Shown here one piece after another: positions 41,199 through 50,459 of a stretch of DNA of 64,000 bases. Positions within the stretch are counted from its first letter, which is position 1. Each line of letters starts with the position of its first letter. The notes beneath the pieces were generated by a model. The model was not told the origin of the DNA, did no database searches, and saw nothing but the letters and a program-made list of their open reading frames with translations. Both the position numbers and the translations under genes were made by a program. Source of the stretch: Acidobacteriota bacterium (GTDB taxonomy: Bacteria > Acidobacteriota > Terriglobia > Bryobacterales > Bryobacteraceae); NCBI GenBank assembly GCA_947470805.1, contig CANIVU010000004.1, positions 94,891-158,890 on the forward strand, given 5' to 3'.

Positions 41199-42641
41199 TT
41201 AGTACTTGAGATACACCGTCTTGTAATCGCTGTAGAAATCCAGGGCGGCCGGGCCTTGTTCCTTGGGTCCAAAGCTGGAGTCCTTGGTGCCGCCGAAGGG
41301 GAGTTGATATTCCACGCCCGCGCTGGGGAGGTTGATGGTCAACAGGCCTGCTTCGGCACCGTACACGAATTCGAAGACACGCGACAAATTCGTCGTCTGC
41401 ACGGACGCCGAGAGACCAAACGGGATGTTGTTGGCGATACGCAGGGCGTCGGTAAAGTCCTTCGCCTTCATGACGGCGAGGACGGGACCGAACACTTCTT
41501 CCTGGGCGATTCGCATGGTTTCGGTGACGTCGGCGAAGAGGGTGGGCTCGACAAAGTAGCCTTTGTCGTAGGCGCCGCCGGTGAGGCGGTTGCCGCCCGC
41601 GACGAGCCGGGCGCCTTCCTGTTTACCGATTTCGATGTACTTCAGATCCGTTTCGAGCTGGCCCTGGTCGACGGCCGGTCCGATGTCGATGCCGGGCTCC
41701 ATGCCGTTGCCGACCTTGAGCTTGGACATGCGTTCGGCGACGGCTTCGACGAACTTGTCGTAGATGGACTCTTCGACGATGGCGCGGCTGGTGGCGGTGC
41801 ACTTCTGGCCGGTGGAGAAGAACGCGGCGTTGACGACGTTTTCGACGGCCGATTTGAAGTCAGCGTCGGCGAGGACGATGGTCGGGTTCTTACCGCCCAT
41901 TTCGAGCTGGATGCGGAGGCGGCGCTTGGAGGCTTCGGTGTGGATCCATTCGCCGATTTCGCAGGAGCCGGTGAAGGAGATGGCCTTCAGGGGCTTGGCG
42001 GTGACGAGGGCCTTGCCGATTTCTCCGCCGGAGCCGGCGATGAAGTTGACGACACCTTTGGGGATGCCGGCTTCGTGGCACGCCTCGACGATGCGCCAGG
42101 AGCTGAGCGGGGAGACCGAGGCGGGCTTGATGATGACGGTGTTACCGCAGATCAGGGCCGGGGCGAGCTTCCAGGCTGGAATGGCGATGGGGAAGTTCCA
42201 GGGGTTGATGAGACCGATGACGCCGATGGGCTTACGGATGGCGAACATGTGAACGCGATCGCGTTCGCTAGGCACCAGGTGGCCGGGGAGGCGGGAGCCT
42301 TCCGAGCCGAAGTAGCGGAAGATGTTGATGGCGCGGCGGACTTCGCCTTTGGCTTCGGGAAGGGTTTTGCCTTCCTCGCGGCACATCTCTTCGCCGAGCT
42401 GGTCGAATTTCTTTTCGAGAATGTCGGCAACCTTGAAGAGCAGGGCGCCACGGGCCGGGCCGGGCATGTTGGCCCAGCCGGCGAAGGCGGCCTGAGCGGC
42501 GTCAGCGGCGCGGTGGACGTCGTCGCCCGTGCCTTTGACGAAAAGGCCGACGACTTCATCGGTATTGGCAGGATTGCGATTTTCGAAGGTGGGTCCATCG
42601 ACCCATTCGCCATTGATGTAATTGCGGAAAACTTCCGGCAT
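41199..42641 (-). CDS. Aldehyde dehydrogenase, alpha-ketoglutarate-semialdehyde type
   Basis: The NAD(P)-dependent ALDH (480 aa) has the catalytic Cys in STGQKCTATSR, the general-base Glu in LEMGGKNPTIVL and the cofactor motif FTGSCEIGEWI. Pairing with a KdaD-like dehydratase indicates oxidation of 2,5-dioxopentanoate to alpha-ketoglutarate; the sequence alone does not exclude other aldehydes. It belongs to a longer minus-strand run. Confidence 0.9.
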   Translation of the reverse strand: MPEVFRNYINGEWVDGPTFENRNPANTDEVVGLFVKGTGDDVHRAADAAQAAFAGWANMPGPARGALLFKVADILEKKFDQLGEEMCREEGKTLPEAKGEVRRAINIFRYFGSEGSRLPGHLVPSERDRVHMFAIRKPIGVIGLINPWNFPIAIPAWKLAPALICGNTVIIKPASVSPLSSWRIVEACHEAGIPKGVVNFIAGSGGEIGKALVTAKPLKAISFTGSCEIGEWIHTEASKRRLRIQLEMGGKNPTIVLADADFKSAVENVVNAAFFSTGQKCTATSRAIVEESIYDKFVEAVAERMSKLKVGNGMEPGIDIGPAVDQGQLETDLKYIEIGKQEGARLVAGGNRLTGGAYDKGYFVEPTLFADVTETMRIAQEEVFGPVLAVMKAKDFTDALRIANNIPFGLSASVQTTNLSRVFEFVYGAEAGLLTINLPSAGVEYQLPFGGTKDSSFGPKEQGPAALDFYSDYKTVYLKY

Positions 42642-42707
42642 GATTGTGCTGTCCTCGTGGAAAGTGGTTACGGCTAACAGGGCGCGGTGACGCCGGTGGG
42701 TTGAAGC

Positions 42708-43283
42708 TTACTTCTTGTTGAAATCTACTTTGGGCGCCTGGCGGGAACCCGGGTCGGTCTTGAAGTACGCATCGTTGCGTTGGAACCCGAAGATGCTAGC
42801 GGCAATGTTGTTCGGGAACAGTTCGATGCTGGTGTTGTACTTCTGAACAGCCTCATTATACTTTCTTCGCTCGACGGCGATGCGGTTTTCGGTGCCGGCG
42901 AGTTCGTCCTGGAGGCGCATGAAGTTGGCGTCGGACTTCAGTTGGGGGTAGTTTTCTACCACCATCAAGAGGCGGGAGAGGGCGCCATCGAGCTGGCCGT
43001 TGGCGGTGATTTTCTCCTGGGGAGAGCGGGCGCCACCGAGAGCGGCGCGGGCGTTGGAGACGCTGGCGATGACATCCTTTTCCTGGGAGGCGAAGCCTTT
43101 GACGGTTTCGACGAGGTTGGGGATGAGATCGGCACGGCGCTGGAGGACGACGTCAACCTGGGCGAAGGCGCCATCGATGGCGTTCTTCTGCACGACCAGA
43201 TCGTTCCGGACGCCGACGAACGAACCGCCGACGAGCAGCACCAGCAGCAGCAGCACACCAAGAATGATCAATGCGATTTTCAT
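42708..43283 (-). CDS. lemA: LemA-family membrane protein
   Basis: A single N-terminal transmembrane helix (ALIILGVLLLLVLLVGGSF) precedes the coiled-coil LemA domain with NDLVVQKNAIDGAFAQVDVVLQRR..., NLVETVKGFASQE and the typical ending YNTSIELFPNNIAA. AAGGAG lies 6 nt before ATG. LemA genes often accompany TPM-domain genes, as here (one gene away), but the molecular role of the family is unsettled. Confidence 0.93.
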   Translation of the reverse strand: MKIALIILGVLLLLVLLVGGSFVGVRNDLVVQKNAIDGAFAQVDVVLQRRADLIPNLVETVKGFASQEKDVIASVSNARAALGGARSPQEKITANGQLDGALSRLLMVVENYPQLKSDANFMRLQDELAGTENRIAVERRKYNEAVQKYNTSIELFPNNIAASIFGFQRNDAYFKTDPGSRQAPKVDFNKK

Positions 43284-43302
43284 AGAGCTCCTTATTATCG
43301 AA

Positions 43303-44028
43303 CTACTTTTTGGCTAATCGGTCGACGGCACCGGTCAGCGCTTCAATCTGTTTCATGTAGGCGGCGAGGAGCGCCGGGGGATCGAGGGCGCGCGCCTTGG
43401 CGACGCCTTCGCGGAGATCCAACAAAGTATAGAACGGGGCGGGGTCGATGCCGAACTGGGTAGCACAAGCCCCGATGGCTTCGCGCTTATGCATGGGCGA
43501 TGGGGCACCGGCGAGGCGGAGGGCGTGACGGGAGAGGTTGCAGAACGTCGAGACCGATTCGCCCATGAGGAGGACGAGTTGGGCGGGTTCGCTCAACAGG
43601 CCGCCGGCTTTCTGGCGGAGGCGGAGGAGTTTGGCGCGGAGTTCGTGTTCGACCTGGCCGCGGTAGAAGGTGTCGTCTACGATGAGGCCGGTGACGAGGT
43701 CGGCCCCGGCGAGGACGCGGTGGCATTCGACGATGTCGTGGAACTCGATGGCGAAGCAGTCGGTAGAGTTGTAGAACTCCTCCTCACTGAGGAAGAGGGG
43801 GGAGGGGTTCGAGAGAGACCGCCACCAGCGGATGGGCGATTCGGCGAGGCGCAGTTCGGCGGGGCCGATGGTTTTGAGCACGCAGAGGACGTTCAGATCG
43901 CTGTACTTTCCATGCATCTCCCCGGACGCGGCGGAGCCGTAGAGGACGACCGAGAGCAGTTGCTCGCCGAAGGCGCGGGAGAGCCGCGTGGTGAGTTCCG
44001 AGAGCCGTTTATCCGTTTCGTTTGCCAT
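43303..44028 (-). CDS. Nucleotidyltransferase-fold protein
   Basis: From ATG 44028 (MANETDKRLSELTTRL) the N-terminal part has a minimal nucleotidyltransferase motif VVLYGSAASGEMHGKYSDLNVL (GSxxxG and SDxN/D), followed by a helical substrate-binding domain. The second acidic residue of DxD is Asn (SDLN), so catalysis may be impaired. The track's longer start includes the TPM gene in another frame. It separates the usual TPM-LemA pair. Confidence 0.82.
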   Translation of the reverse strand: MANETDKRLSELTTRLSRAFGEQLLSVVLYGSAASGEMHGKYSDLNVLCVLKTIGPAELRLAESPIRWWRSLSNPSPLFLSEEEFYNSTDCFAIEFHDIVECHRVLAGADLVTGLIVDDTFYRGQVEHELRAKLLRLRQKAGGLLSEPAQLVLLMGESVSTFCNLSRHALRLAGAPSPMHKREAIGACATQFGIDPAPFYTLLDLREGVAKARALDPPALLAAYMKQIEALTGAVDRLAKK

Positions 44029-44032
44029 AGAT

Positions 44033-44794
44033 TTACCAGTCGCTCGAAGAGCCTCCTCCACCGGAATCGCCACCGCCGAAGCCACCGAAACCACCACCGC
44101 CACCACCGCCATCGTAGCCGCCGAAGCCACCGCCACCGCCGCCCCGGCCGCCGTTCATCATCATGGGCAGAAGCCACCAGGGACCGCCACCGCCACGGCC
44201 GAACAATGCCAGCAGCAGGATGATGCCGAACAGGATCATGGGCCAGGGGAGGCCTTTTTGCGGACGGGAGACGGGCCGGCGGGGGCGCACGGCTTCGTCG
44301 ATGGTCACACCTTTTTCCCGAGCAACCTTCTCCCCTATTTGATGCGCGGCGATGAGAAACGCTTCTCCGTACTGTCCTTGTCGCAGCGCGGGGCGCATGG
44401 CGCGCAGGATATCGCCGGCCGAGCCATCGGGCAGGATGGGTTCGAGGCCATAGCCGACTTCCAGGCGGCTACGTTTATCGGTGACGGAGAGCAGCAGCAT
44501 GGCGCCGTTGTTCTCGCCCTTCTGGCCGATGCCCCACTTGCGGAAGATGGTGTTGGCGACGTCTTCGACCGGTTCGCCGTCGAGATCACGGAGGACGACG
44601 AAGGCGAGCTGGGCGCCGGTGGCCTTCTGGACGGCGGCGCAGTAGGCGTCGATCTGCTGGCGGGAGGCCGGGTCGATGACGCCGGCGAAATCGCTGACGA
44701 AGCCCTGCGGTTGCAGCGCGCCCCAATCGGCCGCGGGCGCCACGGCGGCGGCAAGCAGCAGGGCGCAGAGCTTCGCAATGTGCCGTAGAGGCAT
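44033..44794 (-). CDS. TPM-domain (YgcG-like) secreted membrane protein
   Basis: A signal peptide (RHIAKLCALLLAAAVAPAA) is followed by the TPM domain (about 30-165: VSDFAGVIDPASRQQI, ISVTDKRSRLEVGYGLE) and a transmembrane helix (WPMILFGIILLLALF). The Gly-rich tail contains long GGG runs and ends SSSDW, as in YgcG/TPM proteins. It is 2 nt after the M16 peptidase stop. The TPM fold may bind metals or nucleotides; function is open. Confidence 0.92.
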   Translation of the reverse strand: MPLRHIAKLCALLLAAAVAPAADWGALQPQGFVSDFAGVIDPASRQQIDAYCAAVQKATGAQLAFVVLRDLDGEPVEDVANTIFRKWGIGQKGENNGAMLLLSVTDKRSRLEVGYGLEPILPDGSAGDILRAMRPALRQGQYGEAFLIAAHQIGEKVAREKGVTIDEAVRPRRPVSRPQKGLPWPMILFGIILLLALFGRGGGGPWWLLPMMMNGGRGGGGGGFGGYDGGGGGGGFGGFGGGDSGGGGSSSDW

Positions 44795-44796
44795 AG

Positions 44797-46083
44797 TTAG
44801 CAGACGAGATCGCGGCGGGTGAACTTTTCGGTGCCAGCGGGGCCGACGATGGTGAGGGCCATGTTCTCTGGTTTCAAGAACGTTTGGGCGATGTCGTGGA
44901 TGTCTGCTATTTGGACGGCGTCGATGGAGGCGATGGTTTCATCGAGATCGAGGAACCGGCCGAAGAAGATCTCCTGGCGGGCGAGATTCGACATACGGGA
45001 GCCGGGGGATTCGAGACCGAGGACGACCGAGGCTTTCAGGTTTTCCTTGGCGCGGCGGAGCTCTTCATCGGCGATGGGGCCGTTCTTGATGCCGCGCAGT
45101 TCTTCCATCACGCTGGAGACGACTTTGCGGAGGGAGCCGGGCGAGGTGCCGGCGTAGATGGCCATGGCGCCGGAATCGCGGTAGAGCGAAAGTTCGCTGC
45201 CGATGTTGTAGACCAGGCCCTGGCGTTCGCGCACGTTCTGGAAGAGGCGCGAGCTCATGCCGCCGCCGAGAATGGTATTGAGCAGGTAGCAGCCGAAGCG
45301 TTTGGCGTGGACCATGGGATACGACGGCGCGGCGATGCAGGCCTGGGCCTGTTCGAGCGAGGCCTTGGTCTTCATGGCGATCTGTGGGAAGACGTTGACT
45401 TCGGGCAGCGCGGGCAGCGGGGCGCCTTTGGGCATGGAGCCCATGATGCCGGCGACCATTTTGACGAAGGCGGCGTGCTTCACTTTTCCGGCGGCGGTGA
45501 TCAGCATGTTGCCGGGGATGTAGTGGCGGCTCCAGTATTCCCGGAGCATCTTCGGGTGGAAACTCTTGACGGTTTTGGGCGTGCCGAGGATGGGCCAGCC
45601 GAGGGCGTCTTCCTTCCAGAACTTCTTGCAGAAGAGTTCGTGGGTTTGGGATTCGGCGCTATCGAGATCCATCTTGATCTCTTCGAGGACGACGCCTTTT
45701 TCCTTCTCCAGATCTTCCTCGCGGAAGAGCGGGCGGAGGATCATGTCGGAGAGAATGTCGAAGGCGTGGGGGGCGTGTTCGTCGAGAACCTTGGCGTTGA
45801 AGCTGACGATTTCCTTGCCGGTGAAGGCGTCGGAGTAGCCGCCGATGGTGTCGAGTTCGCGGGCGATCTCGTGGGTGCTGCGGCGTTCAGTCCCTTTGAA
45901 CAGCATGTGCTCAATAAAATGGCTGATGCCATTTTCGGCGGCGGTTTCGCGGCGGGAACCGGAGCGGAGCCAGAGACCGAGGGAAAGCGAGCGGGCGCCG
46001 GGCATGGACTCGGTGATAATTTTGAGGCCGTTGGGGAGCACCGTGGTCTCGACGGCAAGAGATCGATTCAAAGTTTTTGACAT
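44797..46083 (-). CDS. M16-family zinc metalloprotease
   Basis: The inverted zinc motif [11 protein letters not shown] (HxxEH) lies near residue 55, with the M16 signature [10 protein letters not shown] and a C-terminal inactive-like M16 domain. The 428-residue size is that of processing-peptidase-like bacterial M16B proteins, which act on short peptides or signal sequences. It is the first gene of a six-gene minus-strand run. Divergent from rlmN with only 40 bp between. Confidence 0.93.
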   Translation of the reverse strand: MSKTLNRSLAVETTVLPNGLKIITESMPGARSLSLGLWLRSGSRRETAAENGISHFIEHMLFKGTERRSTHEIARELDTIGGYSDAFTGKEIVSFNAKVLDEHAPHAFDILSDMILRPLFREEDLEKEKGVVLEEIKMDLDSAESQTHELFCKKFWKEDALGWPILGTPKTVKSFHPKMLREYWSRHYIPGNMLITAAGKVKHAAFVKMVAGIMGSMPKGAPLPALPEVNVFPQIAMKTKASLEQAQACIAAPSYPMVHAKRFGCYLLNTILGGGMSSRLFQNVRERQGLVYNIGSELSLYRDSGAMAIYAGTSPGSLRKVVSSVMEELRGIKNGPIADEELRRAKENLKASVVLGLESPGSRMSNLARQEIFFGRFLDLDETIASIDAVQIADIHDIAQTFLKPENMALTIVGPAGTEKFTRRDLVC

Positions 46084-46088
46084 GGAAT

Positions 46089-46123
46089 GCGCTAGCGCAG
46101 GTTTCCCTTCTATTCTAGAAGGG
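46089..46123. promoter_or_regulatory. Double palindrome in the M16/rlmN divergent promoter region
   Basis: GCGCTAGCGC (46089-46098) and CCCTTCTA-TTC-TAGAAGGG (46105-46123) fill the 40-bp gap. The second contains TATTCT, 7 nt before the rlmN ATG, and its complement TAGAAT facing the M16 gene, so one symmetrical element could serve both directions. AGAAGGG also resembles a ribosome binding site, but abuts the ATG. Confidence 0.55.
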
Positions 46124-47188
46124 ATGGGACAACGCGCTCAGCCTACTTTACTTGGACTTGATGTCCCCGACCTGCTGGAACTGCTGGGCGAGGGAGCGCG
46201 GCCCTATCGTGCCCGCCAGATATATGATGCATTGTATCGCCGGAACGTTGCTGATCTGGACGAGCAGACGGCGTTGCCGAAGGAGTTACGGGACCAACTG
46301 CGGAGCCGGATGCCGCACGGGCGGCTGGAGGTAGACCAGCGGTTTGACTCGGCCGACGGGACGACTCGGTACCTGTTGAAACTGCCGGACGATGGGCGGA
46401 GCGTGGAGACGGTTTTGATGCCGCAGGACGACCGGCACACGATTTGCATTTCGTCGCAGGTGGGTTGTCCGGTGGATTGCAAGTTCTGTTTGACGGCGCA
46501 GATGGGGCTGGAGCGGAGCCTGAGCGCGGGCGAGATTGTGGGCCAGGTGCTGCATGTTTGCAAAGAGCATGGGCTGGACCCGCGGGCCGAGCACGTCAAC
46601 ATTGTGATGATGGGTATGGGCGAACCGCTGTTGAACCTGCCGAATGTTTTAAAGGCCACGCGGATTCTGTGCGATGCGCATGGGGTGGGTTTTTCGCAGC
46701 GGCGGATCACGGTGTCGACATCGGGGATTGTGCCGAAGATTGCGGAGTTGGGGGCGGCGGAGGTGCGGCCGCATCTGGCGATTTCGTTGAATGCTTCGCA
46801 CGAGGAGCAGCGGCGGGAATTGATGCCGATTACGAAGAAGTATCACCTGGCCGATTTGATGGAGGCTTGTAAAGCCTTTCCGTTGCGGCCTAGGGAGTTT
46901 TTGTTTTTTGAGTATGTGATGCTGCGCGGGGTGAACGATACCGATGCCGATGCGCGGCGGGTGGTGGCGCTGTTGGCCAACATGCGGGCGAAGGTGAATA
47001 TTATTGCGCTGAACCCGGGGCCGGGGATTCCGTTCCAGACGCCGGATCCGGAGCGGGTGGCGAGTTTCCAGAAGATTGTGATGAAGTCGATGCCGTGTTA
47101 TGTGCGGCGGCCGCGGGGGTTGGATATTTATGCGGCGTGCGGGCAGTTGAAGAAGATGCAGACGGAGGATCTGGTTACGATCCAATGA
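46124..47188 (+). CDS. rlmN: 23S rRNA / tRNA (adenine-C2) methyltransferase RlmN
   Basis: ATG 46124 starts the family-length protein (354 aa); the track adds N-terminal residues from the opposite strand gene. The radical-SAM motif is [14 protein letters not shown] (CxxxCxxC), with MGMGEPLLN, the catalytic Cys in YAACGQL and the second in the SAM cluster region. RlmN makes m2A2503 in 23S rRNA and m2A37 in some tRNAs. Its stop overlaps the next gene by ATGA. Confidence 0.95.
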   Translation: MGQRAQPTLLGLDVPDLLELLGEGARPYRARQIYDALYRRNVADLDEQTALPKELRDQLRSRMPHGRLEVDQRFDSADGTTRYLLKLPDDGRSVETVLMPQDDRHTICISSQVGCPVDCKFCLTAQMGLERSLSAGEIVGQVLHVCKEHGLDPRAEHVNIVMMGMGEPLLNLPNVLKATRILCDAHGVGFSQRRITVSTSGIVPKIAELGAAEVRPHLAISLNASHEEQRRELMPITKKYHLADLMEACKAFPLRPREFLFFEYVMLRGVNDTDADARRVVALLANMRAKVNIIALNPGPGIPFQTPDPERVASFQKIVMKSMPCYVRRPRGLDIYAACGQLKKMQTEDLVTIQ

Positions 47189-47496
47189 GCGCGCGTCTGG
47201 TGGTGGGGAATGTGTTGATGTGGGCCGGGGCGGTGCTGGGCTTGCCGTCTTTGGTGGCGAGTGTTTATTTCGGGATCGATGTGGTGAAGCAGTGGATGGC
47301 TCCGGCGGCGGCGGTGCGGCCGGCGCTGGATGCGAACGCGCATCCGATTGAGGTGGTGGCGCGGGGTGCGACGGTGGTGGGGAATGCGCTGTTGAGCGTG
47401 GGCGATGGGATCGTACGGGGGCTGTTTGTGGTGGCGCTCTGTATCTTCGGCGTGGCGTTGGTGCTGTTTTTTGTGGGGCGGCGGCTGCGCGCTTAA
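47185..47496 (+). CDS. Small membrane protein coupled to rlmN
   Basis: 103 residues from ATG 47185 (ATGA overlap). Two transmembrane helices are evident: [21 protein letters not shown] and [20 protein letters not shown], separated by a soluble stretch. No family recognised. It ends immediately before palindromic repeat copy C. Confidence 0.7.
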   Translation: MSARLVVGNVLMWAGAVLGLPSLVASVYFGIDVVKQWMAPAAAVRPALDANAHPIEVVARGATVVGNALLSVGDGIVRGLFVVALCIFGVALVLFFVGRRLRA

Positions 47497-47497
47497 G

Positions 47498-47540
47498 CTC
47501 AGACAATTCCTGGGTGACAGTCACCCAGGAATTGTCTGGG
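47498..47540. repeat. Palindromic repeat, copy C
   Basis: Arms of 21 bp (CTCAGACAATTCCTGGGTGA... with its mirror) flank a single A; one terminal base pair is a mismatch (T/G). Lies between the small membrane gene (+) and ThuA (-), again at a convergent junction. Confidence 0.9.
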
Positions 47541-47542
47541 GG

Positions 47543-48328
47543 TTATTTGGGGAGATTCATGACCCATTTGGTGGCTTCGAGCCACATTTTCTGGACTTGC
47601 GGGAGTTCCCAGATCTCTGAACGGTGGCCGAGGGTGGAGACGAAGACGCGGCCGCGGCCGTAGTTGCGTACCCAGCTTACGGCGAAGTCGCGGTCGGTGC
47701 GACGGACGTTTTTGTTGGTGAGGTCGACGCTGTCGGCGTCGAGGCGCATGAGGACGCGGACGCGGTCGCGGGAGTAGTTCTTCAGCTGGTAGATTTCGTC
47801 GAAGAGGAAGAAATCGGGCGGGAAGTGGGCGGTGGCGGGGTGCTTGGGATCTTCGTTGATGATCTTGGCTTTGATCTGATTCCAGGGGTGCAGGTCGAAG
47901 TAGCCGCCGACCAGTTCGCCGTATTCGGGCCAGGTGTAGAGCGTGTCGACGCCGCTGTGGGCGGCCATGAAACCCTTGCCTTCGGTGCGGACGAATTCGA
48001 GAAGCGCCTGTTTTTGCTCGTCGTCCAGGTCGAGTTCGCCGGAGGTGTAGAAGAAGATGGCGTCGAAGTAGTCGAGGTTTTTGGCGTTGGCGCCGAGCTT
48101 CTTTTTGGTGATCAGCTGGGTGTCGGTGCGGATGTAGGTGTCCCAGAGGCCGGTCTCTTTGCCGATTTTCCATAACGTGGCGAGGCCGTCGGAGGTGGAA
48201 TCGTGCTGGAAGCCTTTGGTTTGGCCGATGGCGAGGAGCTTCTTGCGTTTAGGGGCCTGCGGGGGCTGTTGGGCGCTGGCCAGGGTGGCGAGCAGGAGGG
48301 CGGCGAGGAGAAGGCGGATCGGGCGCAT
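47543..48328 (-). CDS. Secreted ThuA-like domain protein
   Basis: A signal peptide (IRLLLAALLLATLASAQ) precedes a ThuA-like glutamine-amidotransferase-fold domain with KLLAIGQTKGFQHDS, DYFDAIFFYTSGEL, KGFMAAHSGVDTLY, YFDLHPWNQ and the conserved VSWVRNYGRGRVF and STLGH. ThuA domains are found in sugar-metabolism and planctomycete/acidobacterial secretomes; catalysis is undefined. 13 nt follow the SDR gene. Confidence 0.88.
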   Translation of the reverse strand: MRPIRLLLAALLLATLASAQQPPQAPKRKKLLAIGQTKGFQHDSTSDGLATLWKIGKETGLWDTYIRTDTQLITKKKLGANAKNLDYFDAIFFYTSGELDLDDEQKQALLEFVRTEGKGFMAAHSGVDTLYTWPEYGELVGGYFDLHPWNQIKAKIINEDPKHPATAHFPPDFFLFDEIYQLKNYSRDRVRVLMRLDADSVDLTNKNVRRTDRDFAVSWVRNYGRGRVFVSTLGHRSEIWELPQVQKMWLEATKWVMNLPK

Positions 48329-48341
48329 GGCACCCGGTAGT

Positions 48342-49172
48342 TTATACCTTTACGACGCGGCGGAGAGTGTAGAGCTCCTGGTTGACCTGACCCTGTTCGA
48401 GCTTGCGCCATTCGTCGTTGACATGGACGACCTTGCCGCTGATGTGATTGGACCGTTCGCTGGCGAGGAAGAGGGCCAACTGGATCTGCTTTTCCGGGCT
48501 GGCGCCGCCGGTCATGCGGACCTGCTTGGCGTCTTCGATTTCCTTCCACCCGGCGCGGTCACCGGCGGCGAGGATCTCATCGGTCATCGACGTATAGGCG
48601 CCGCCGGGGGCGAGGCAATTGATCTGCACGTTGTCTTCGGCAATTTCGGCGGCGATGGTTTCGATGAGACGAACGAGGGCGGTTTTACTGGCGGAATAGG
48701 CGGAAAAGTTGGGTCGGGGCGTGAGGGCTCCACCGCCGGAGATGGCAATGATTTTGCCGGAGCGGCGGGCGATCATCTCCGGGAGGACGGCGCGGGTGGC
48801 GAGCATAACGCCGTGGAGATTGGTCTCAATCGTGTCCCACCAGGCTTTGGGGGAGACGTCGACCAGGCGGCCGATGGGACCCTGGATCCCGGCGGCACAG
48901 ATGAGGATATCGATGGAGCCCCAGTGGACGCGCATGCGATCGACGGCGGCTGAGACCTGTTCGGCGTCGCGGACATCGGCGCGGAGGCGCATGGCGATGC
49001 CACCGGCTTGTTCGATTTCCAATTGGGCGAGATCGAGTTCGCCGCGGCTGCGAGCGAGGAGCCCGATCTTCGCACCGCGAGACGCCATTCCAAGGGCAAA
49101 GCGTTTTCCGATTCCCCGGCCCGCTCCGGTGATCAGAATATTTTTTCCAGCAACAACCTGCGTATCAGACAT
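48342..49172 (-). CDS. Short-chain dehydrogenase/reductase
   Basis: The classical SDR (276 aa) has the cofactor motif LITGAGRGIGKRF, ICAAGIQGPIG (NNAG variant) and the catalytic YSASKTALV (YxxxK) with the preceding Ser in AISGGGAL. The early Arg preference and the GLLARSR segment after beta2 suggest NADP(H). Substrate unknown. A TATAGA hexamer directly abuts the ATG. Confidence 0.92.
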   Translation of the reverse strand: MSDTQVVAGKNILITGAGRGIGKRFALGMASRGAKIGLLARSRGELDLAQLEIEQAGGIAMRLRADVRDAEQVSAAVDRMRVHWGSIDILICAAGIQGPIGRLVDVSPKAWWDTIETNLHGVMLATRAVLPEMIARRSGKIIAISGGGALTPRPNFSAYSASKTALVRLIETIAAEIAEDNVQINCLAPGGAYTSMTDEILAAGDRAGWKEIEDAKQVRMTGGASPEKQIQLALFLASERSNHISGKVVHVNDEWRKLEQGQVNQELYTLRRVVKV

Positions 49173-49266
49173 TCTATAAGCGAACCGAGCGAAACCTGGC
49201 GCGGCCGCGGCTACATCCCTTTCCTCCCCATTCTAGCCACATCGGGGACGGATCAGGGGGGCCGGA

Positions 49267-50319
49267 TCAGGGGCGAGCGCCGGGGCGGGAGGCTTTGGCG
49301 GCGTACATGGCTTCGTCCGCACGGCGGAAAAGATCGGCGGCCGATTCGCCACAGCAGTACTCGACAACGCCGGAGCTGGCGCGGATGGGAAGGAGAATCG
49401 ATTTGCCCTGCCACTGGATTTCGTAGCGGCGGCTGAGCTTTTCGGAAATCTGGGCACAGCGGCGGAGCGCGTCTTTCAGTGGGCAATCGAAGATGACGAA
49501 GAACTCGTCGCCGCCCCAGCGGGCGACGACGTCGCCGGGCCGGACCTGTTCGTTGAGCACGTTGGCGAACTGGCGGAGTACCATATCGCCGCATTCGTGG
49601 CCGAAGCGGTCGTTGATGCTTTTGAAGAAGTCGAGATCAAAGAGCAGGGCGCAGAACGGCGTCATCGATTGGATGCGGTGGTCGAGCTGGCGTTCGAGTT
49701 CGCGGCGGTTGGCGAGGCCGGTGAGCGAGTCCGTAGAGGCGGCGGCTTCGGCTTCGGCCAGGCGGGTGCGGAACTGGGCGAGGTCTGCCTCCATGGCGGC
49801 AATGGACTGATGATTTTCCCTTACCATCTTCGAGACGCTTTCGCGGAGATGGGAGGCTTCGGCGGTGAGTTGGCGGCGGAGTTGTTCGAGGTCGTCCAGT
49901 TGGACAAGCCGGCCGAGCGCTTCACAGACCCCTTCGAGGTCCCCGCTTTGCAGGTCTGACCGGGAGCGGGCTGATTCGGCAGCCGAGGCCATGACGGAGA
50001 GGATGGATTTGACGGCGTCCATGTCCTCGCGTTGGGTGCGGCGAGACTCCTGGGCGTAGTTGTAGAGAACTCGTTCGACGAGGCGGGGCGTGGAATCGAG
50101 CACGGCTTCCGGGACGTCCTCCTCCAGGCAGGCGTGGACTTGCTGCCAGTCCTCCTCCGTTTTGCGGGCGGCACCGGGGAAGAGCGGGAATACGTGCTCC
50201 TCCATGGAGAGCATGGACTGCTGCCAGTAGGTGAGGCATTTGCGGGCGAGGCGCGTCCGCTCCTCCATCGCCTTTGTCTGCCGGTCTAGTTCCGAGACTG
50301 CATCTTTCACCGAGATCAT
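49267..50319 (-). CDS. Diguanylate cyclase (GGDEF) with helical N-terminal domain
   Basis: The first ~175 residues are helical (coiled-coil with WQQSMLSMEEHVFP and a long heptad stretch to EADLAQFRTRLAEAEA). The GGDEF domain follows: DSLTGLANRRELERQL, FDLDFFKSINDRFGH, and the intact ARWGGDEFFVIFD. An RxxD inhibitory site (RPGD) sits five residues before GGDEF. It makes c-di-GMP, with product inhibition expected. AGGAG lies 4 nt before the ATG. Confidence 0.95.
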   Translation of the reverse strand: MISVKDAVSELDRQTKAMEERTRLARKCLTYWQQSMLSMEEHVFPLFPGAARKTEEDWQQVHACLEEDVPEAVLDSTPRLVERVLYNYAQESRRTQREDMDAVKSILSVMASAAESARSRSDLQSGDLEGVCEALGRLVQLDDLEQLRRQLTAEASHLRESVSKMVRENHQSIAAMEADLAQFRTRLAEAEAAASTDSLTGLANRRELERQLDHRIQSMTPFCALLFDLDFFKSINDRFGHECGDMVLRQFANVLNEQVRPGDVVARWGGDEFFVIFDCPLKDALRRCAQISEKLSRRYEIQWQGKSILLPIRASSGVVEYCCGESAADLFRRADEAMYAAKASRPGARP

Positions 50320-50375
50320 CCCGCTCCTTTCTCCAACGAAACTTATCGGCTGGATTGGAGAGAGATTGAGAGGAT

Positions 50376-50405
50376 TTGAGACCCTTGCGTGGATGCCGCT
50401 ATACT
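50376..50405 (+). promoter_or_regulatory. Sigma-70-type promoter of infA
   Basis: TTGAGA-N18-TATACT (5/6 matches at each box). Transcription should begin near 50412, at the start of the stem CGGAGA...TCTCCG (50411-50434), so the mRNA would begin with a hairpin, then a leader and AGGAGG before ATG 50460. Confidence 0.75.
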
Positions 50406-50459
50406 TGTAACGGAGAGAGTTTGTCTATTCTCCGATGAACGTAAGCGCCCAGGAGGCCA

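Noticed and set aside
40434-42677. 747-aa plus-strand ORF opposite the FAH/ALDH pair
   Set aside because: Shadow of two clear enzymes on the minus strand. Its length reflects GC-rich codon structure.
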